Origin: Pyxidicoccus caerfyrddinensis
GTDB taxonomy: Bacteria; Myxococcota; Myxococcia; Myxococcales; Myxococcaceae
DNA: 64,000 nucleotides
Assembly (NCBI RefSeq): GCF_010894405.1
Contig: NZ_JAAIYA010000019.1
Coordinates: 62,001 to 126,000 of the forward strand
Reading direction: 5' to 3'
Part shown: positions 37,137 through 44,944 of the stretch, in pieces
Layout of the letters: each line of letters begins with the position of its first letter
Position numbering within the stretch: position 1 is the first letter of the stretch
The notes under the pieces: generated by a model
Databases searched by the model: none
Seen by the model: the letters and a program-made list of their open reading frames with translations, nothing else
What the model was told of the DNA's origin: nothing
Program-made: the position numbers and the translations under genes

Positions 37137-38654
37137 CTAGGTGTCGGCGCGCTTGGGCGCCCGCAGGTCGGTGATGGGCAGCGGGTGTCGGGCGCCCTGG
37201 GGTGAGACGAGCGCGGCGTTGAGGACGAAGTCCTGGCCCATGCGCAGCTCCAGGGTGGTGGGCCCCTTGTGGGTGGTGCGCCAGTCCAGGTCGATGCGGA
37301 CGGTGCCCAGCAGCTCACGGTCGACGGTGGTGGTGTCGAGCGACTCGAAGAGGGCCACGGAGATGGGGCCCGGAATCATGGGCAGCTCCAGGGAGATGGA
37401 CTTCGTGGCGGGCACGGGGGTGTTGGCGGGGATGACCTCGTGCTGGGCGCCGCCGGGCACCATGATGCCGATGGGCATGGGCACCACGTCCGCCAGGCCG
37501 GAGATGCCGCGCGCCAGGTTGCGCCCGAGGATGGCCGCGCCCACCGCCACGCCCAGCTCCGGGTGGACCTCCTTCTCCGACGACAGCCGCTTGAAGTGAC
37601 CGAAGCGCTGGCGGATGACGGGCATGCGCGTCTGGCCGCCCACCATGACCAGCTCGTCAATCTGGTCCGGCTTCAGCTTCGCGCGCTCCAGCACGTCGTC
37701 GCATGCGGACGCGGTGCGCTCGACGAGCTGGAACACCATCTCCTCGAGCTGCTTGCGGGTGAGGGTGTAGTCGAAGTCGATGAAGCCGCCGTCCTTCTGG
37801 GCGATGCAGGGCACGCGCAGCACCGTGGCGTCGCGCTGGCTGAGGGACATCTTCGCGGACTCGGCGGCGAAGACGAGCCGCTGCATGACGACCTTGTTGC
37901 CGCGCAGGTTGATGCCGTGCTTCTGCTGGAAGTCCTGCACCAGCATCTCGACGATGCGCTCGTCGAAGTTGGCGCCGCCGAGGAAGGCGTCACCGCCGGT
38001 GGCGAGCACCTTCACGACCTTGTTCTGCACGGCGAGCAGGGTGGCGTCGAAGGTGCCGCCGCCCAGGTCGAACACCATGACGGTCTGCTCGGGGTTGCGC
38101 AGGTTGGCGTAGTAGAGCGCGGCGGCGGTGGGCTCGTTGATGATGGCGCGCACCTGGAGGCCGGCCTGCTGGGCGGCCTGTCGCACCGCCTCGCGCTGGC
38201 GGATGCTGGCGTGGGCGGGCACGGTGAGCACGCACTCGCGGAAGGGCTCTCCGGCGGTGTGGTTCGCCAGGGTGAGCATCTGCCGGATGATGAGGTAGGC
38301 GACCTCGGTGAGCGAGGTCATCTTCCCGTACATCTTCACGGCGGTGTAGCCGTCCGGGGCCTCCATCAGCTCGAAGGCGTACTTGTCCTTGTGCTGGGTG
38401 ACGTACTCGGACTGGAAGCGGCGCCCGAGGAAGCGCTTCGCGCCGAAGACGGTGTGGCTCGGGTCGTCGATGATCTGCCGCCGCGCCGCGTGGCCGACGA
38501 TGGACTTGTCCGCCGCGTGGAACCACACCACCGAGGGCAGGGTGAAGCTCTTGTCCGTCACGGGCACGACGCGAAGCTTGCCCGTCTTGTCGAAGAAGGC
38601 CGCCGAGGTGTTGGTGGTCCCGAAGTCGATGCCGAGGATGGAGGCCGAGCTCAT
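37137..38654 (-). CDS. Hsp70-family (DnaK-like) protein
   Basis: The 505-residue protein starts at first base 38654. Nucleotide-binding landmarks: ILGIDFGTTNTSAAFF, INEPTAAALYYA, VMVFDLGGGTFDATLL, VMVGGQTRMPVIRQRF. Only a short beta substrate-binding part follows (VPMPIGIMVPGG, IPANTPVPATKS, ISVALFES), with no helical lid or EEVD tail, so it is shorter than true DnaK (about 640). It is probably a specialised Hsp70 with a dedicated client. No DnaJ or GrpE lies nearby. Confidence 0.93.
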   Translation of the reverse strand: MSSASILGIDFGTTNTSAAFFDKTGKLRVVPVTDKSFTLPSVVWFHAADKSIVGHAARRQIIDDPSHTVFGAKRFLGRRFQSEYVTQHKDKYAFELMEAPDGYTAVKMYGKMTSLTEVAYLIIRQMLTLANHTAGEPFRECVLTVPAHASIRQREAVRQAAQQAGLQVRAIINEPTAAALYYANLRNPEQTVMVFDLGGGTFDATLLAVQNKVVKVLATGGDAFLGGANFDERIVEMLVQDFQQKHGINLRGNKVVMQRLVFAAESAKMSLSQRDATVLRVPCIAQKDGGFIDFDYTLTRKQLEEMVFQLVERTASACDDVLERAKLKPDQIDELVMVGGQTRMPVIRQRFGHFKRLSSEKEVHPELGVAVGAAILGRNLARGISGLADVVPMPIGIMVPGGAQHEVIPANTPVPATKSISLELPMIPGPISVALFESLDTTTVDRELLGTVRIDLDWRTTHKGPTTLELRMGQDFVLNAALVSPQGARHPLPITDLRAPKRADT

Positions 38655-38676
38655 ACGCGCGGAAGTCTCCCACGTC

Positions 38677-38698
38677 CGGGGGCCCGCTTCAGCCCCCG
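38677..38698 (-). terminator. Hairpin downstream of the small lipoprotein gene
   Basis: CGGGGGC / GCCCCCG, a 7-bp perfect stem with an 8-base loop, lies between the minus-strand lipoprotein stop (38787) and the Hsp70 start (38654). There is no T-tract. Confidence 0.4.
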
Positions 38699-38786
38699 AA
38701 GTGGTGCGCCGATATGAATGATGGACCCTGTGTGTCCGGCCGCCCGCCGCTGCGACTCCGTGTCTCTGGCCGCTGCTCCGGGCTTG

Positions 38787-39119
38787 TCAGCGCGCCTCGT
38801 GGGCTCCGCTGCCTGCCTGCTCCGGGCCGCCGGGCGCGCTCGCGCATTCGAACTGCACCTGCGTGTAGAAGTCGCCTTGCGGTGTCCCAGTCTGCTTGAG
38901 GATGCCCAGGCACGTGCAGGTCTCGGAGCCGGCCACCAGGCCAGTCGAGTTCGTCGAGTACCAGGTGCGAGTCCAGCCGAAGCTCGCGGGGCATTTATAG
39001 AGCAGCGGCTGCTCGGTGCTGTCGAGCGCCTCCGGCGCCGCTTCTTCGGAGGGACCTGCACCACAACCACCGAGGAACAGGGCGGCGACACCGGCGATGA
39101 CGACGTGCTTCGTCAACAT
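38787..39119 (-). CDS. Small Cys-containing lipoprotein
   Basis: The 110-residue protein has AGGAG before the ATG at first base 39119. The signal ends ALFLGGC (lipobox). The mature part has four Cys (YKCPASFGW, ETCTCLGIL, FECASAP) and the low-complexity C-terminus GGPEQAGSGAHEAR. No family is recognised. It is likely one of the many myxobacterial secreted small proteins. Confidence 0.72.
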   Translation of the reverse strand: MLTKHVVIAGVAALFLGGCGAGPSEEAAPEALDSTEQPLLYKCPASFGWTRTWYSTNSTGLVAGSETCTCLGILKQTGTPQGDFYTQVQFECASAPGGPEQAGSGAHEAR

Positions 39120-39222
39120 GATGGGCTCCTACCTGTGGAGATGAGGCAAACAGGTAATGCTAGATTATCATGCTTACTGGCGCGGGCGCCGGGTGGTGAA
39201 GTCTCGGCCCCTGCCTCCGAGA

Positions 39223-39245
39223 GGCGGCGTGTAGCATGCGCCGCC
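39223..39245 (+). promoter_or_regulatory. Hairpin abutting the azlC start codon
   Basis: GGCGGCG / CGCCGCC, a perfect 7-bp inverted repeat with a 9-base loop, ends immediately before ATG 39246 and covers the place of any ribosome-binding site. It could hide the start or act as an operator; nothing else supports either. Confidence 0.3.
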
Positions 39246-39929
39246 ATGTCGACCGTCGACCGCGCACTGGTCCGTGATGTCGCCGCCATCGCCGCGGCGG
39301 CGGGCGTGGTGGGGGTGTCCTTTGGCGCCATCGCCGTGGCGGCGGGCGTGTCCGTCTGGCTCGCCTCGGCCATGTCCATGCTGGTCTTCGCGGGAGGCTC
39401 ACAGTTCATGGTGGTGGGCGTGGTGGCCGGTGGCGGAAGCCCCGTGGCCGCGGTGCTCGCCGGGCTGTTGCTGAATGCGAGGCACCTGCCTTTCGGCATG
39501 GTGGTCTCCGACGTGTTGGGTCGGAGCTGGCCGATGCGGCTGATTGGCACGCACCTGATGGTGGACGAGTCGGTGGCCTTCGCGCTCGCGCAGCAGGACC
39601 CCGCGAAGCGGCGCGCCGCGTACTGGCTCTGTGGTGGGACGCTGTTCGTGTCGTGGAACATCGGCGTGCTCGTGGGCGCGCTTGCGGGCCGGGCCCTGGG
39701 GAACCCGGATGCGCTGGGCCTGGATGCCGCATTCCCCGCCGCGATGTTCGCGTTGCTGCTGCCGTCGCTGCGAGCCTCGGCCGACACGGCGGAGTCGAAG
39801 CGCGCGGCGGCGGTGGCGCGAAAGGTGGCGCTGCTGGGGGCCGCCATCGCGCTCGTCACCACGCCGTTCCTACCCGCTGGCCTGCCGGTGCTGCTGGCGC
39901 TCCTGGGTTTGTCGGTGGCCTTGCGATGA
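39246..39929 (+). CDS. azlC: AzlC-family branched-chain amino acid exporter subunit
   Basis: The 227-residue protein has about 7 hydrophobic segments. The AzlC landmarks are VSFGAIAVAAGVSVWLASAMSMLVFAGGSQF, LNARHLPFGMVVSD and THLMVDESVAFAL. It forms a two-component exporter for branched-chain amino acids (or azaleucine) with AzlD, encoded by the next gene. The ATGA overlap with azlD shows tight coupling. Confidence 0.9.
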   Translation: MSTVDRALVRDVAAIAAAAGVVGVSFGAIAVAAGVSVWLASAMSMLVFAGGSQFMVVGVVAGGGSPVAAVLAGLLLNARHLPFGMVVSDVLGRSWPMRLIGTHLMVDESVAFALAQQDPAKRRAAYWLCGGTLFVSWNIGVLVGALAGRALGNPDALGLDAAFPAAMFALLLPSLRASADTAESKRAAAVARKVALLGAAIALVTTPFLPAGLPVLLALLGLSVALR

Positions 39930-40234
39930 CGCTGCTTCCCGTCCTGCTCCTCGCCGCCGGCACGTACGCCTTCCGGCTCGCCGGCCCGCTGCTCAGCCAG
40001 CGCATCCAGGTGTCCGCGCGCGTGCAGCGGCTGCTGACGCTGTCGGCGATTGCGCTGCTCTCCGCGCTGGTGGCCACGGCGACGCTCACGTCGAGCGGCG
40101 GCTTCGGAGGCGCGGCCCGCCCGACCGGTGTGGCCGTGGGGGCGGTGCTGGCCTGGTTCCGGCTGCCCTTCGTGGTGGTAGTGGTCGCCGCAGCGGGGAC
40201 GGCGGCGGTGCTGCGCATGCTCGGCGTTCCGTAA
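39926..40234 (+). CDS. azlD: AzlD-family exporter subunit
   Basis: The 102-residue protein has about three TM helices and starts LLPVLLLAAGTYAFRLAGPLL, the usual AzlD beginning (TyxxRxxP). Its ATG overlaps the azlC stop. It is the small partner of AzlC. It is the last clear host gene before the prophage edge. Confidence 0.9.
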   Translation: MTLLPVLLLAAGTYAFRLAGPLLSQRIQVSARVQRLLTLSAIALLSALVATATLTSSGGFGGAARPTGVAVGAVLAWFRLPFVVVVVAAAGTAAVLRMLGVP

Positions 40235-40314
40235 CCCGCGCGCCCTCGGGGGAGGCGTGCAAGACGGACGAAGGCGGGCTCACGCTGTACTGCATGCGGC
40301 GGGGATGGGGAGGC

Positions 40315-40460
40315 CTACGACTCCGACTGCCCGCGCCGCAGGCCCAGCGCCTTCATCTTCTTGAAGAAGGCCGACGGGCTGACGGAGTTGGTCGGGGTTG
40401 ATAGGGCTGTGAATTCGCGCACTTCCGCGCCACGCCGGGTTGATGGAGTTGTCGCGTCGC
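40315..40460. other. Probable prophage left boundary (attL region) in the 3' end of a minus-strand HTH gene
   Basis: On the minus strand, the frame ending at the TAG at 40315-40317 encodes SPSAFFKKMKALGLRRGQSES, the tail of a Fis-type helix-turn-helix. Upstream of that (plus-strand 40395 onward) the frame turns into non-protein-like sequence. Immediately inside are two imperfect direct repeats beginning GGGTTGAT, at 40395 and 40437, 42 bases apart, a plausible integrase-arm or repressor spacing. I infer that a phage inserted in the 3' part of a host regulator gene. The rest of the 40235-40649 gap shows no convincing gene. Confidence 0.4.
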
Positions 40461-40649
40461 GGAAGGCGTCGGATGCCGGTGAGCACACCATGGGCACACG
40501 GGTGGCCACGGCGCTGCGCCTCTCCTCGGCTGCCGTGAGCCGGGCCCTCCCGGTGCTGATGCCCCTGTACCACCAGCAGCATGCCCCCTCCCAGGATGGA
40601 CCGCCGTGGGACTCATGTCCCACGTGCCTGCTCCTCCTGGGGGTGGGCC

Positions 40650-41027
40650 ATGGCTAGCCGGCGCAAGTCCTCCTCGCCCGCTCAGCAGCCGACGAAGCTC
40701 GACTCCGTCGAGTCCTTCAGGGCCACGGTGCCTCCCGTCGAGGGGTGCACTGTGTGCGCGGTGCAGCTCCGGGGCGGGGCCTGCCTGGAGCACGCCCTCC
40801 GGTCGGCCCTCACCATCTCCGACGTGATGACCGGCGCCTTCCGGGAGGCGGTGCCGCAGGCCGTGGAGGGAGAGCGCGTCCCGGGGCTGGGGCAGGCGCT
40901 GCGCGCGGTGCTGGACCTGGTCCAGGGCAACGCGGACGCCCTGGGCGAGATGGAGTCCATCCCGGGGGCCACGCTCCTGGGGCTCGCGCTGCAGGTGCAG
41001 GCGCTGGTGCGCGGGGTGCTCCGGTGA
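40650..41027 (+). CDS. Phage protein of unknown function with Cys pair
   Basis: The 125-residue protein starts at ATG 40650. A basic N-terminus precedes GCTVCAVQLRGGACLEHALR, a possible Cys-based metal site. The rest is helical (VPGLGQALRAVLDLVQGNADAL). No family is recognised. Its TGA overlaps the next GTG, starting a long series of coupled phage genes. Confidence 0.65.
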   Translation: MASRRKSSSPAQQPTKLDSVESFRATVPPVEGCTVCAVQLRGGACLEHALRSALTISDVMTGAFREAVPQAVEGERVPGLGQALRAVLDLVQGNADALGEMESIPGATLLGLALQVQALVRGVLR

Positions 41028-41728
41028 CGGCTTGCACCTCGACGTTCGACGTCTGGCCGTGCACCGAGCGTGGGCGGCGCGCCTATCACGAGGACGCGGT
41101 GGGGCACCGTCCCGGTCCGGAGACGGCGGTGTACGCGGTTGCGGACGGGCTGGGCGGGCACTCCGGCGGTGATGTCGCCGCCCAGCGCGCGGTGCAGGCC
41201 GTCCTGGACTTCGTGCCGGGGCCCGGGGACCTGGCCGGCATCGCCCGCGCTGCGGTGGGCCTCGCGCACGAGCTCGTCCTCGATGAGCAGCGCCGCACGG
41301 GCACCGACTGCCGCACCACGCTGGTGCTACTGCTGGTGCGTGGCGCCCGGGCCGTGGTGGCGCACGTGGGCGACTCCCGAGTGTACCGCCTGCGCTGTGG
41401 CGTCCTGGAGCAGCTCACCCAGGACCACCGGCACCCGGAGTCCCGGCACGTCCTCATGCGCTGCCTGGGCAGCCAGCGGTACGAGGACAACGCGCCGGTA
41501 CCCGATGTCCGCGAGCTGGAGGTGCAGCCCGGGGACGTCTACGCCCTTACCACGGACGGTGTGCACGACACGCTCGGCACCGAGGGCGTCCGCGGCGTGC
41601 TCCGGGAGATGGATTCGGTGCTCGGCGCGCGCTGGGCCGCCGAGGAGCTGGTGGCCCGGGCTCTCGCCCAGGGCAGCACCGACAACTGCACCGCGCTGGT
41701 GGTGCGGCTCCCGGGAGGCGCCCTGTGA
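41024..41728 (+). CDS. PP2C-family (PPM) protein phosphatase, phage-encoded
   Basis: The 234-residue protein starts at GTG 41024. PP2C metal and catalytic motifs are complete: Asp24 in YHEDA, Asp41 in ADGLGGHSGG, VVAHVGDSRVYRL, Asp178 in LTTDGVHD, and Asp220 in STDNCTALVV. It removes phosphate from Ser/Thr in a Mn/Mg-dependent way. It is embedded between unknown phage genes with stop/start overlaps, so it belongs to the phage. Host targets may include the Ser/Thr kinases abundant in myxobacteria (inference). Confidence 0.9.
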   Translation: MTACTSTFDVWPCTERGRRAYHEDAVGHRPGPETAVYAVADGLGGHSGGDVAAQRAVQAVLDFVPGPGDLAGIARAAVGLAHELVLDEQRRTGTDCRTTLVLLLVRGARAVVAHVGDSRVYRLRCGVLEQLTQDHRHPESRHVLMRCLGSQRYEDNAPVPDVRELEVQPGDVYALTTDGVHDTLGTEGVRGVLREMDSVLGARWAAEELVARALAQGSTDNCTALVVRLPGGAL

Positions 41729-42324
41729 GCGCCCCCACCGTGTGGCAGCACCGCGTGCGCGGAGAGAAGGGCCAGTGGCTGGCGGACGTCGTCCTTCGCT
41801 CGGATGGCTTCTTCGCGGCTGTCTCTGGCTGGGGCAGCTACGCCTTCAGATGGACGCACCCGGGCATGCCCTTCCGCGCCTTCGTGGCTCAGCTCGAGGG
41901 CCAGGACTCCTACGTGTGCAGCAAGTTGGACCGGCGCGACTGGTTCGACGGTGAGGCCACGCTCAAGAGCATCCGGCAGCACATTCTCGAATACCGGCGC
42001 GACGGCAACATGTCGAAGGCGGAGGCGGCCAAGGAGTGGGACATCCTCACCGACATCGTCGGCGGAGGCGTCAAGGCCGAGGCTCGCGACGCGGGGGAGT
42101 TGGACCTCTACCAGTACTTCCAGTGGCACGACCGGACCGGGCTGGGTGACGCCAGCGAGTTTGGCGTCTACGGGTACCACCCCGACTTGCGCGGCTTCTG
42201 TCGCGAGGTGATGCCCCGGCTCGCCACGCTCCTCCGCGCCGAGCTGGCTGCCGCGGTCCCCAACGGCGAGCGCACGGAGTGCAGCGTCGACCCCGCGCTG
42301 GCCGGGAAGGCGGTGGCGCCGTGA
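41725..42324 (+). CDS. Phage protein of unknown function
   Basis: The 199-residue protein starts at GTG overlapping the previous stop. It is aromatic-rich in its first half (VVLRSDGFFAAVSGWGSYAFRW, FRAFVAQL, WFDGEATLKSIRQHILEYRRDG) and helical later (GFCREVMPRLATLLRAELAAA). There are no TM segments or signal. No family is recognised. It is coupled to the PP2C gene. Confidence 0.7.
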   Translation: MSAPTVWQHRVRGEKGQWLADVVLRSDGFFAAVSGWGSYAFRWTHPGMPFRAFVAQLEGQDSYVCSKLDRRDWFDGEATLKSIRQHILEYRRDGNMSKAEAAKEWDILTDIVGGGVKAEARDAGELDLYQYFQWHDRTGLGDASEFGVYGYHPDLRGFCREVMPRLATLLRAELAAAVPNGERTECSVDPALAGKAVAP

Positions 42325-42545
42325 GCATCACCGGCCACTTCAGCAGCATCAGCCAGCGTGGGCCCATCGGCCACATCTGCACCCTGCGCGCTCCCGGCCT
42401 TGAGGTGGAGGTGCATGCCCGCACTCGCCAGGACGCGGAGGAGAGCGCGGCCCTGGTGCTCACCCAGGAGCTGCGCCGGCGGGAGCTCGCCGCCCGCTAC
42501 CCGCGCGCCCAGCAACAAACGCTCAGCACGCGGAGGCCGTCATGA
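42321..42545 (+). CDS. Small phage protein
   Basis: The 74-residue protein starts at GTG 42321 overlapping the previous stop. It has a beta-rich start (HFSSISQRGPIGHICTLRAPGLEVEVHART) and then the helix ESAALVLTQELRRRELAA. Its function is unknown. Confidence 0.6.
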   Translation: MSITGHFSSISQRGPIGHICTLRAPGLEVEVHARTRQDAEESAALVLTQELRRRELAARYPRAQQQTLSTRRPS

Positions 42546-43156
42546 GAACCACTCAGCGCCCGCTCACCGCCGCGGAGCAGCAGCTCGTGCCCGGGGCCCG
42601 CCGAGTCGTCTGGTGGGCTGTCCATCGCTTCATCCGGCACCACCCCGTGGCTCGCGGCTACGAGGACGACCTCGCCAGCTACGGGTGGTTGGGCGCCATC
42701 TACGCGGCGCAGCGCTGGAGCCCGGATGGGGGAGCGTCCTTCAGGACGTTCACTCAGCGGCCCGTGAAGCGCTTCGTGGCCAGGGGCTGGCTGGCCCTGG
42801 TCGGCGTCGTCCGCGACGAGCACGGGGCGTATGTCGAGCGCCAGGAGGTGCCGCTCGACGACGTGCTCAACGTCGTTGTCCCACCCACGCAGGAGCGGGC
42901 GGCGGAAGCGCGTCGGCTCGGCGCCTCCATCGGCGAGCGGCTGTGCGCGCATATGCGGCCCGGCACGACGCAACCCGTCCGCGAGAAGGCCGTGCGCGCC
43001 TACCTGCTGCACCTCCAGGGCGAGACCCTGGAAGCCATCGGCGCGGAGTTCGGCGCTACGCGCCAGCGCGCGCACCAGGTGCTGACCCTAGCCGAGCAGG
43101 CCGCGCTGCGCTGGGCCGCGTCCATGAAGCCCCACTGGGAGAGGAGCGCGGCATGA
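42542..43156 (+). CDS. Sigma-70-like RNA polymerase sigma factor, phage-encoded
   Basis: The 204-residue protein starts at ATG 42542 overlapping the previous stop. Region-2-like sequence: YEDDLASYGWLGAIYAAQRWSPDGGASFRTFTQRPVKRFV. Region-4-like HTH: LHLQGETLEAIGAEFGATRQRAHQVLTLAEQAALRW. Regions 1 and 3 are absent, as in short alternative sigmas. It may direct host polymerase to phage middle or late promoters, or be a sigma-like regulator. It is followed by a LexA-type winged-helix gene. Confidence 0.8.
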   Translation: MRTTQRPLTAAEQQLVPGARRVVWWAVHRFIRHHPVARGYEDDLASYGWLGAIYAAQRWSPDGGASFRTFTQRPVKRFVARGWLALVGVVRDEHGAYVERQEVPLDDVLNVVVPPTQERAAEARRLGASIGERLCAHMRPGTTQPVREKAVRAYLLHLQGETLEAIGAEFGATRQRAHQVLTLAEQAALRWAASMKPHWERSAA

Positions 43157-43473
43157 CGTCCTGCAACCGCCGTCCACCGCCTGAGCACGGCCCCGCAGGT
43201 GGAGCCCCCACTCAGCGCCAGCAGGAGGTGCTCGCCTTCATCCACGCCTTCAAGGCGGAGCACGAGGTCGCGCCGAGCATCCGCGACATGTGCGAGCGCT
43301 TCGGATGGGCGTCCACCAACGGGGCTCAGGACTTCCTCCTCCGTCTCCAGAGGCGGCACCTGTTGACGTGGCTCCCTGGCGTCGCGCGCTCGTGGCGCCT
43401 CACAGAGTCCGGGAAGGCCGTGGCCGAGGGCTACCTGCGCCAGCACCCCGAGTTGCTGGAGGTGGCGCCGTGA
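43153..43473 (+). CDS. LexA N-terminal-type winged-helix DNA-binding protein
   Basis: The 106-residue protein starts at ATG 43153 overlapping the previous stop. It matches the LexA DNA-binding domain: PTQRQQEVLAFIHAFKAEHEVAPSIRDMCERFG, ASTNGAQDFLLRLQRRHLL. There is no peptidase domain, so it cannot self-cleave. It is probably a small phage regulator. Confidence 0.8.
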   Translation: MTSCNRRPPPEHGPAGGAPTQRQQEVLAFIHAFKAEHEVAPSIRDMCERFGWASTNGAQDFLLRLQRRHLLTWLPGVARSWRLTESGKAVAEGYLRQHPELLEVAP

Positions 43474-43799
43474 GCTGCGGCCTCCTCACCACGCCCGCCA
43501 CGCGCCGCCTGGCCGTGGCGTACCTCGTCGCTACCACGCCCGTCACCCGCGCCGGCCTGCTGCTCCTGCGCCTTCACCGCGACGCGCAGCTCATGCAGCC
43601 CGGGGGCTGCCTCGTGTGCTGGAAGGCGAGGCCGCTCGTCCAGCAGCTGAAGGAGTCGCGCGAGCGGCCCGCCATGACGTGTGGGCACGTCCGCTGCGTC
43701 CGGCTGGTGCGCCAGCTCCGCGACAAGCAGTCGGGGCTCCACGAGCGCGCGAAGGCCGGCTTCGTCGCTGCGGTGGAGGAGGGCGCCCGTGCTGCGTGA
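43470..43799 (+). CDS. Small phage protein with Cys/His pairs
   Basis: The 109-residue protein starts at GTG 43470 overlapping the previous stop. CLVCWKARP and, 27 residues later, CGHVRC could form a zinc site. The remainder is basic and helical. Its function is unknown. Confidence 0.6.
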   Translation: MSCGLLTTPATRRLAVAYLVATTPVTRAGLLLLRLHRDAQLMQPGGCLVCWKARPLVQQLKESRERPAMTCGHVRCVRLVRQLRDKQSGLHERAKAGFVAAVEEGARAA

Positions 43800-43962
43800 C
43801 GCCTCCAGCCTCCTCGACGTCCTGGCCTCGCTGCTGCATCTGGCGCTGGCCGCCTCCCTCTGGGCGGAGCGCCGCCGGCTGCGCCGCGAGTACCCGCCCA
43901 GGAAGTCCAACCCTCGCCGTACACCCACGCTGCGCGTGGTGTCTGGAGGTCGCCGTGGCTGA
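43789..43962 (+). CDS. Very small phage protein, one hydrophobic helix
   Basis: The 57-residue protein starts at GTG 43789, overlapping the previous gene by 11 bases and the next by 8. LLDVLASLLHLALAASLWA may be a membrane helix, followed by a strongly basic tail. The tight overlaps on both sides support reality; the function is unknown. Confidence 0.5.
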   Translation: MLRDASSLLDVLASLLHLALAASLWAERRRLRREYPPRKSNPRRTPTLRVVSGGRRG

Positions 43963-44944
43963 CAAGAGCGCTATCGAGTGGACGGACGCGACGTGGAACC
44001 CGGTGCGCGGCTGCTCCCGGGTGTCTCCCGGGTGTGGTGGCGGGACACCGGGCCCGCTCAAGGGCGGCTGCTATGCCGAGCGCATGGCGGCGCGCTTCTC
44101 CGGGCCGGGGCAGGCCTATGAGGGGCTGGCGACGTTCACGCCTGCGGGCGCGCGGTGGACGGGCGCCGTGCGGGTGGTGGAGGCGATGTTGTTCCAACCG
44201 CTCGCGTGGTCGCGCCCGCGCCGCATCTTCGTGAACAGCATGAGCGACCTGTTCCATGAGAACCTGGCGCTCTCCGACGTCGACCGCATCGTGGCGGTGA
44301 TGGCGATGTCGCCGCAGCACACGTTCCAGGTGCTGACGAAGCGCGCCGCGCGGATGCGGGACTACTTCAACGCGCCGGACTTCGCTCACCGCCTGGGCGT
44401 GGTCATGGCGAAGATGCTGGCCGACAAGCCGCGCCTGCTCCGGAAACGCGCCACCGCGCCCATTCAGCTCCCGCTCCCGAATCTCTGGGGAGGGGTGTCC
44501 GTGGAGGACCAGCAGCGCGCGGATGAGCGGGTGTCCGCGCTCATCGCCACGCGCCTCGCTGTGCGTTTCCTGTCGTGTGAGCCGCTCCTCGGCCCCGTCC
44601 GCATTGGCCTGCACGGGACGATGCCGAAGACGGTCAGCCCCCGCTACGCACCGGTGGCCGATCGCATCCACTGGGTCATCTGCGGTGGCGAGTCCCAGGA
44701 CGGAGCGCGGCCGATGCACCCTGCCTGGGCGCGTGCGCTGCGCGATGAGTGCGTCTCCGTAGGCGTGCCGTTCTTCTTCAAGCAGTGGGGCGAGTGGGTC
44801 TCGGTGAGCGAGGTGGCGGGCCCCGGCGCGCACCACAGCTTCCCGGACGGCAGCACCGTGCGGCGTGTCGGAAAGAAGGCAGCCGGCCGCGAGCTGGACG
44901 GGCGCACCTGGGACGAGTTCCCGGTGGAGGTGTCCCGTGCGTGA
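43955..44944 (+). CDS. DUF5131 (phage Gp37/Gp68-like) protein
   Basis: The 329-residue protein starts at GTG 43955. The family signature is clear: SAIEWTDATWNPVRGC, CYAERMAARF, NSMSDLFHE, FQVLTKRAARM, WGGVSVED, LSCEPLLGP, WVICGGESQDGARPMHP, FFFKQWGEW. The fold of DUF5131 is thought to be TIM-barrel/radical-SAM-like, with an unknown reaction. Cys20, Cys27 and Cys39 replace the usual close Cys group, with an 11-residue spacer before CYAE. It is coupled to an ASCH-domain gene. Confidence 0.87.
   Translation: MADKSAIEWTDATWNPVRGCSRVSPGCGGGTPGPLKGGCYAERMAARFSGPGQAYEGLATFTPAGARWTGAVRVVEAMLFQPLAWSRPRRIFVNSMSDLFHENLALSDVDRIVAVMAMSPQHTFQVLTKRAARMRDYFNAPDFAHRLGVVMAKMLADKPRLLRKRATAPIQLPLPNLWGGVSVEDQQRADERVSALIATRLAVRFLSCEPLLGPVRIGLHGTMPKTVSPRYAPVADRIHWVICGGESQDGARPMHPAWARALRDECVSVGVPFFFKQWGEWVSVSEVAGPGAHHSFPDGSTVRRVGKKAAGRELDGRTWDEFPVEVSRA

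Noticed and set aside
40361-40657. Plus-strand frame at the prophage edge (possible start at 40490, ending CPTCLLLLGVGHG)
   Set aside because: It overlaps the next start as a phage gene might, but the sequence lacks coding character and crosses the likely attachment site; left unannotated.
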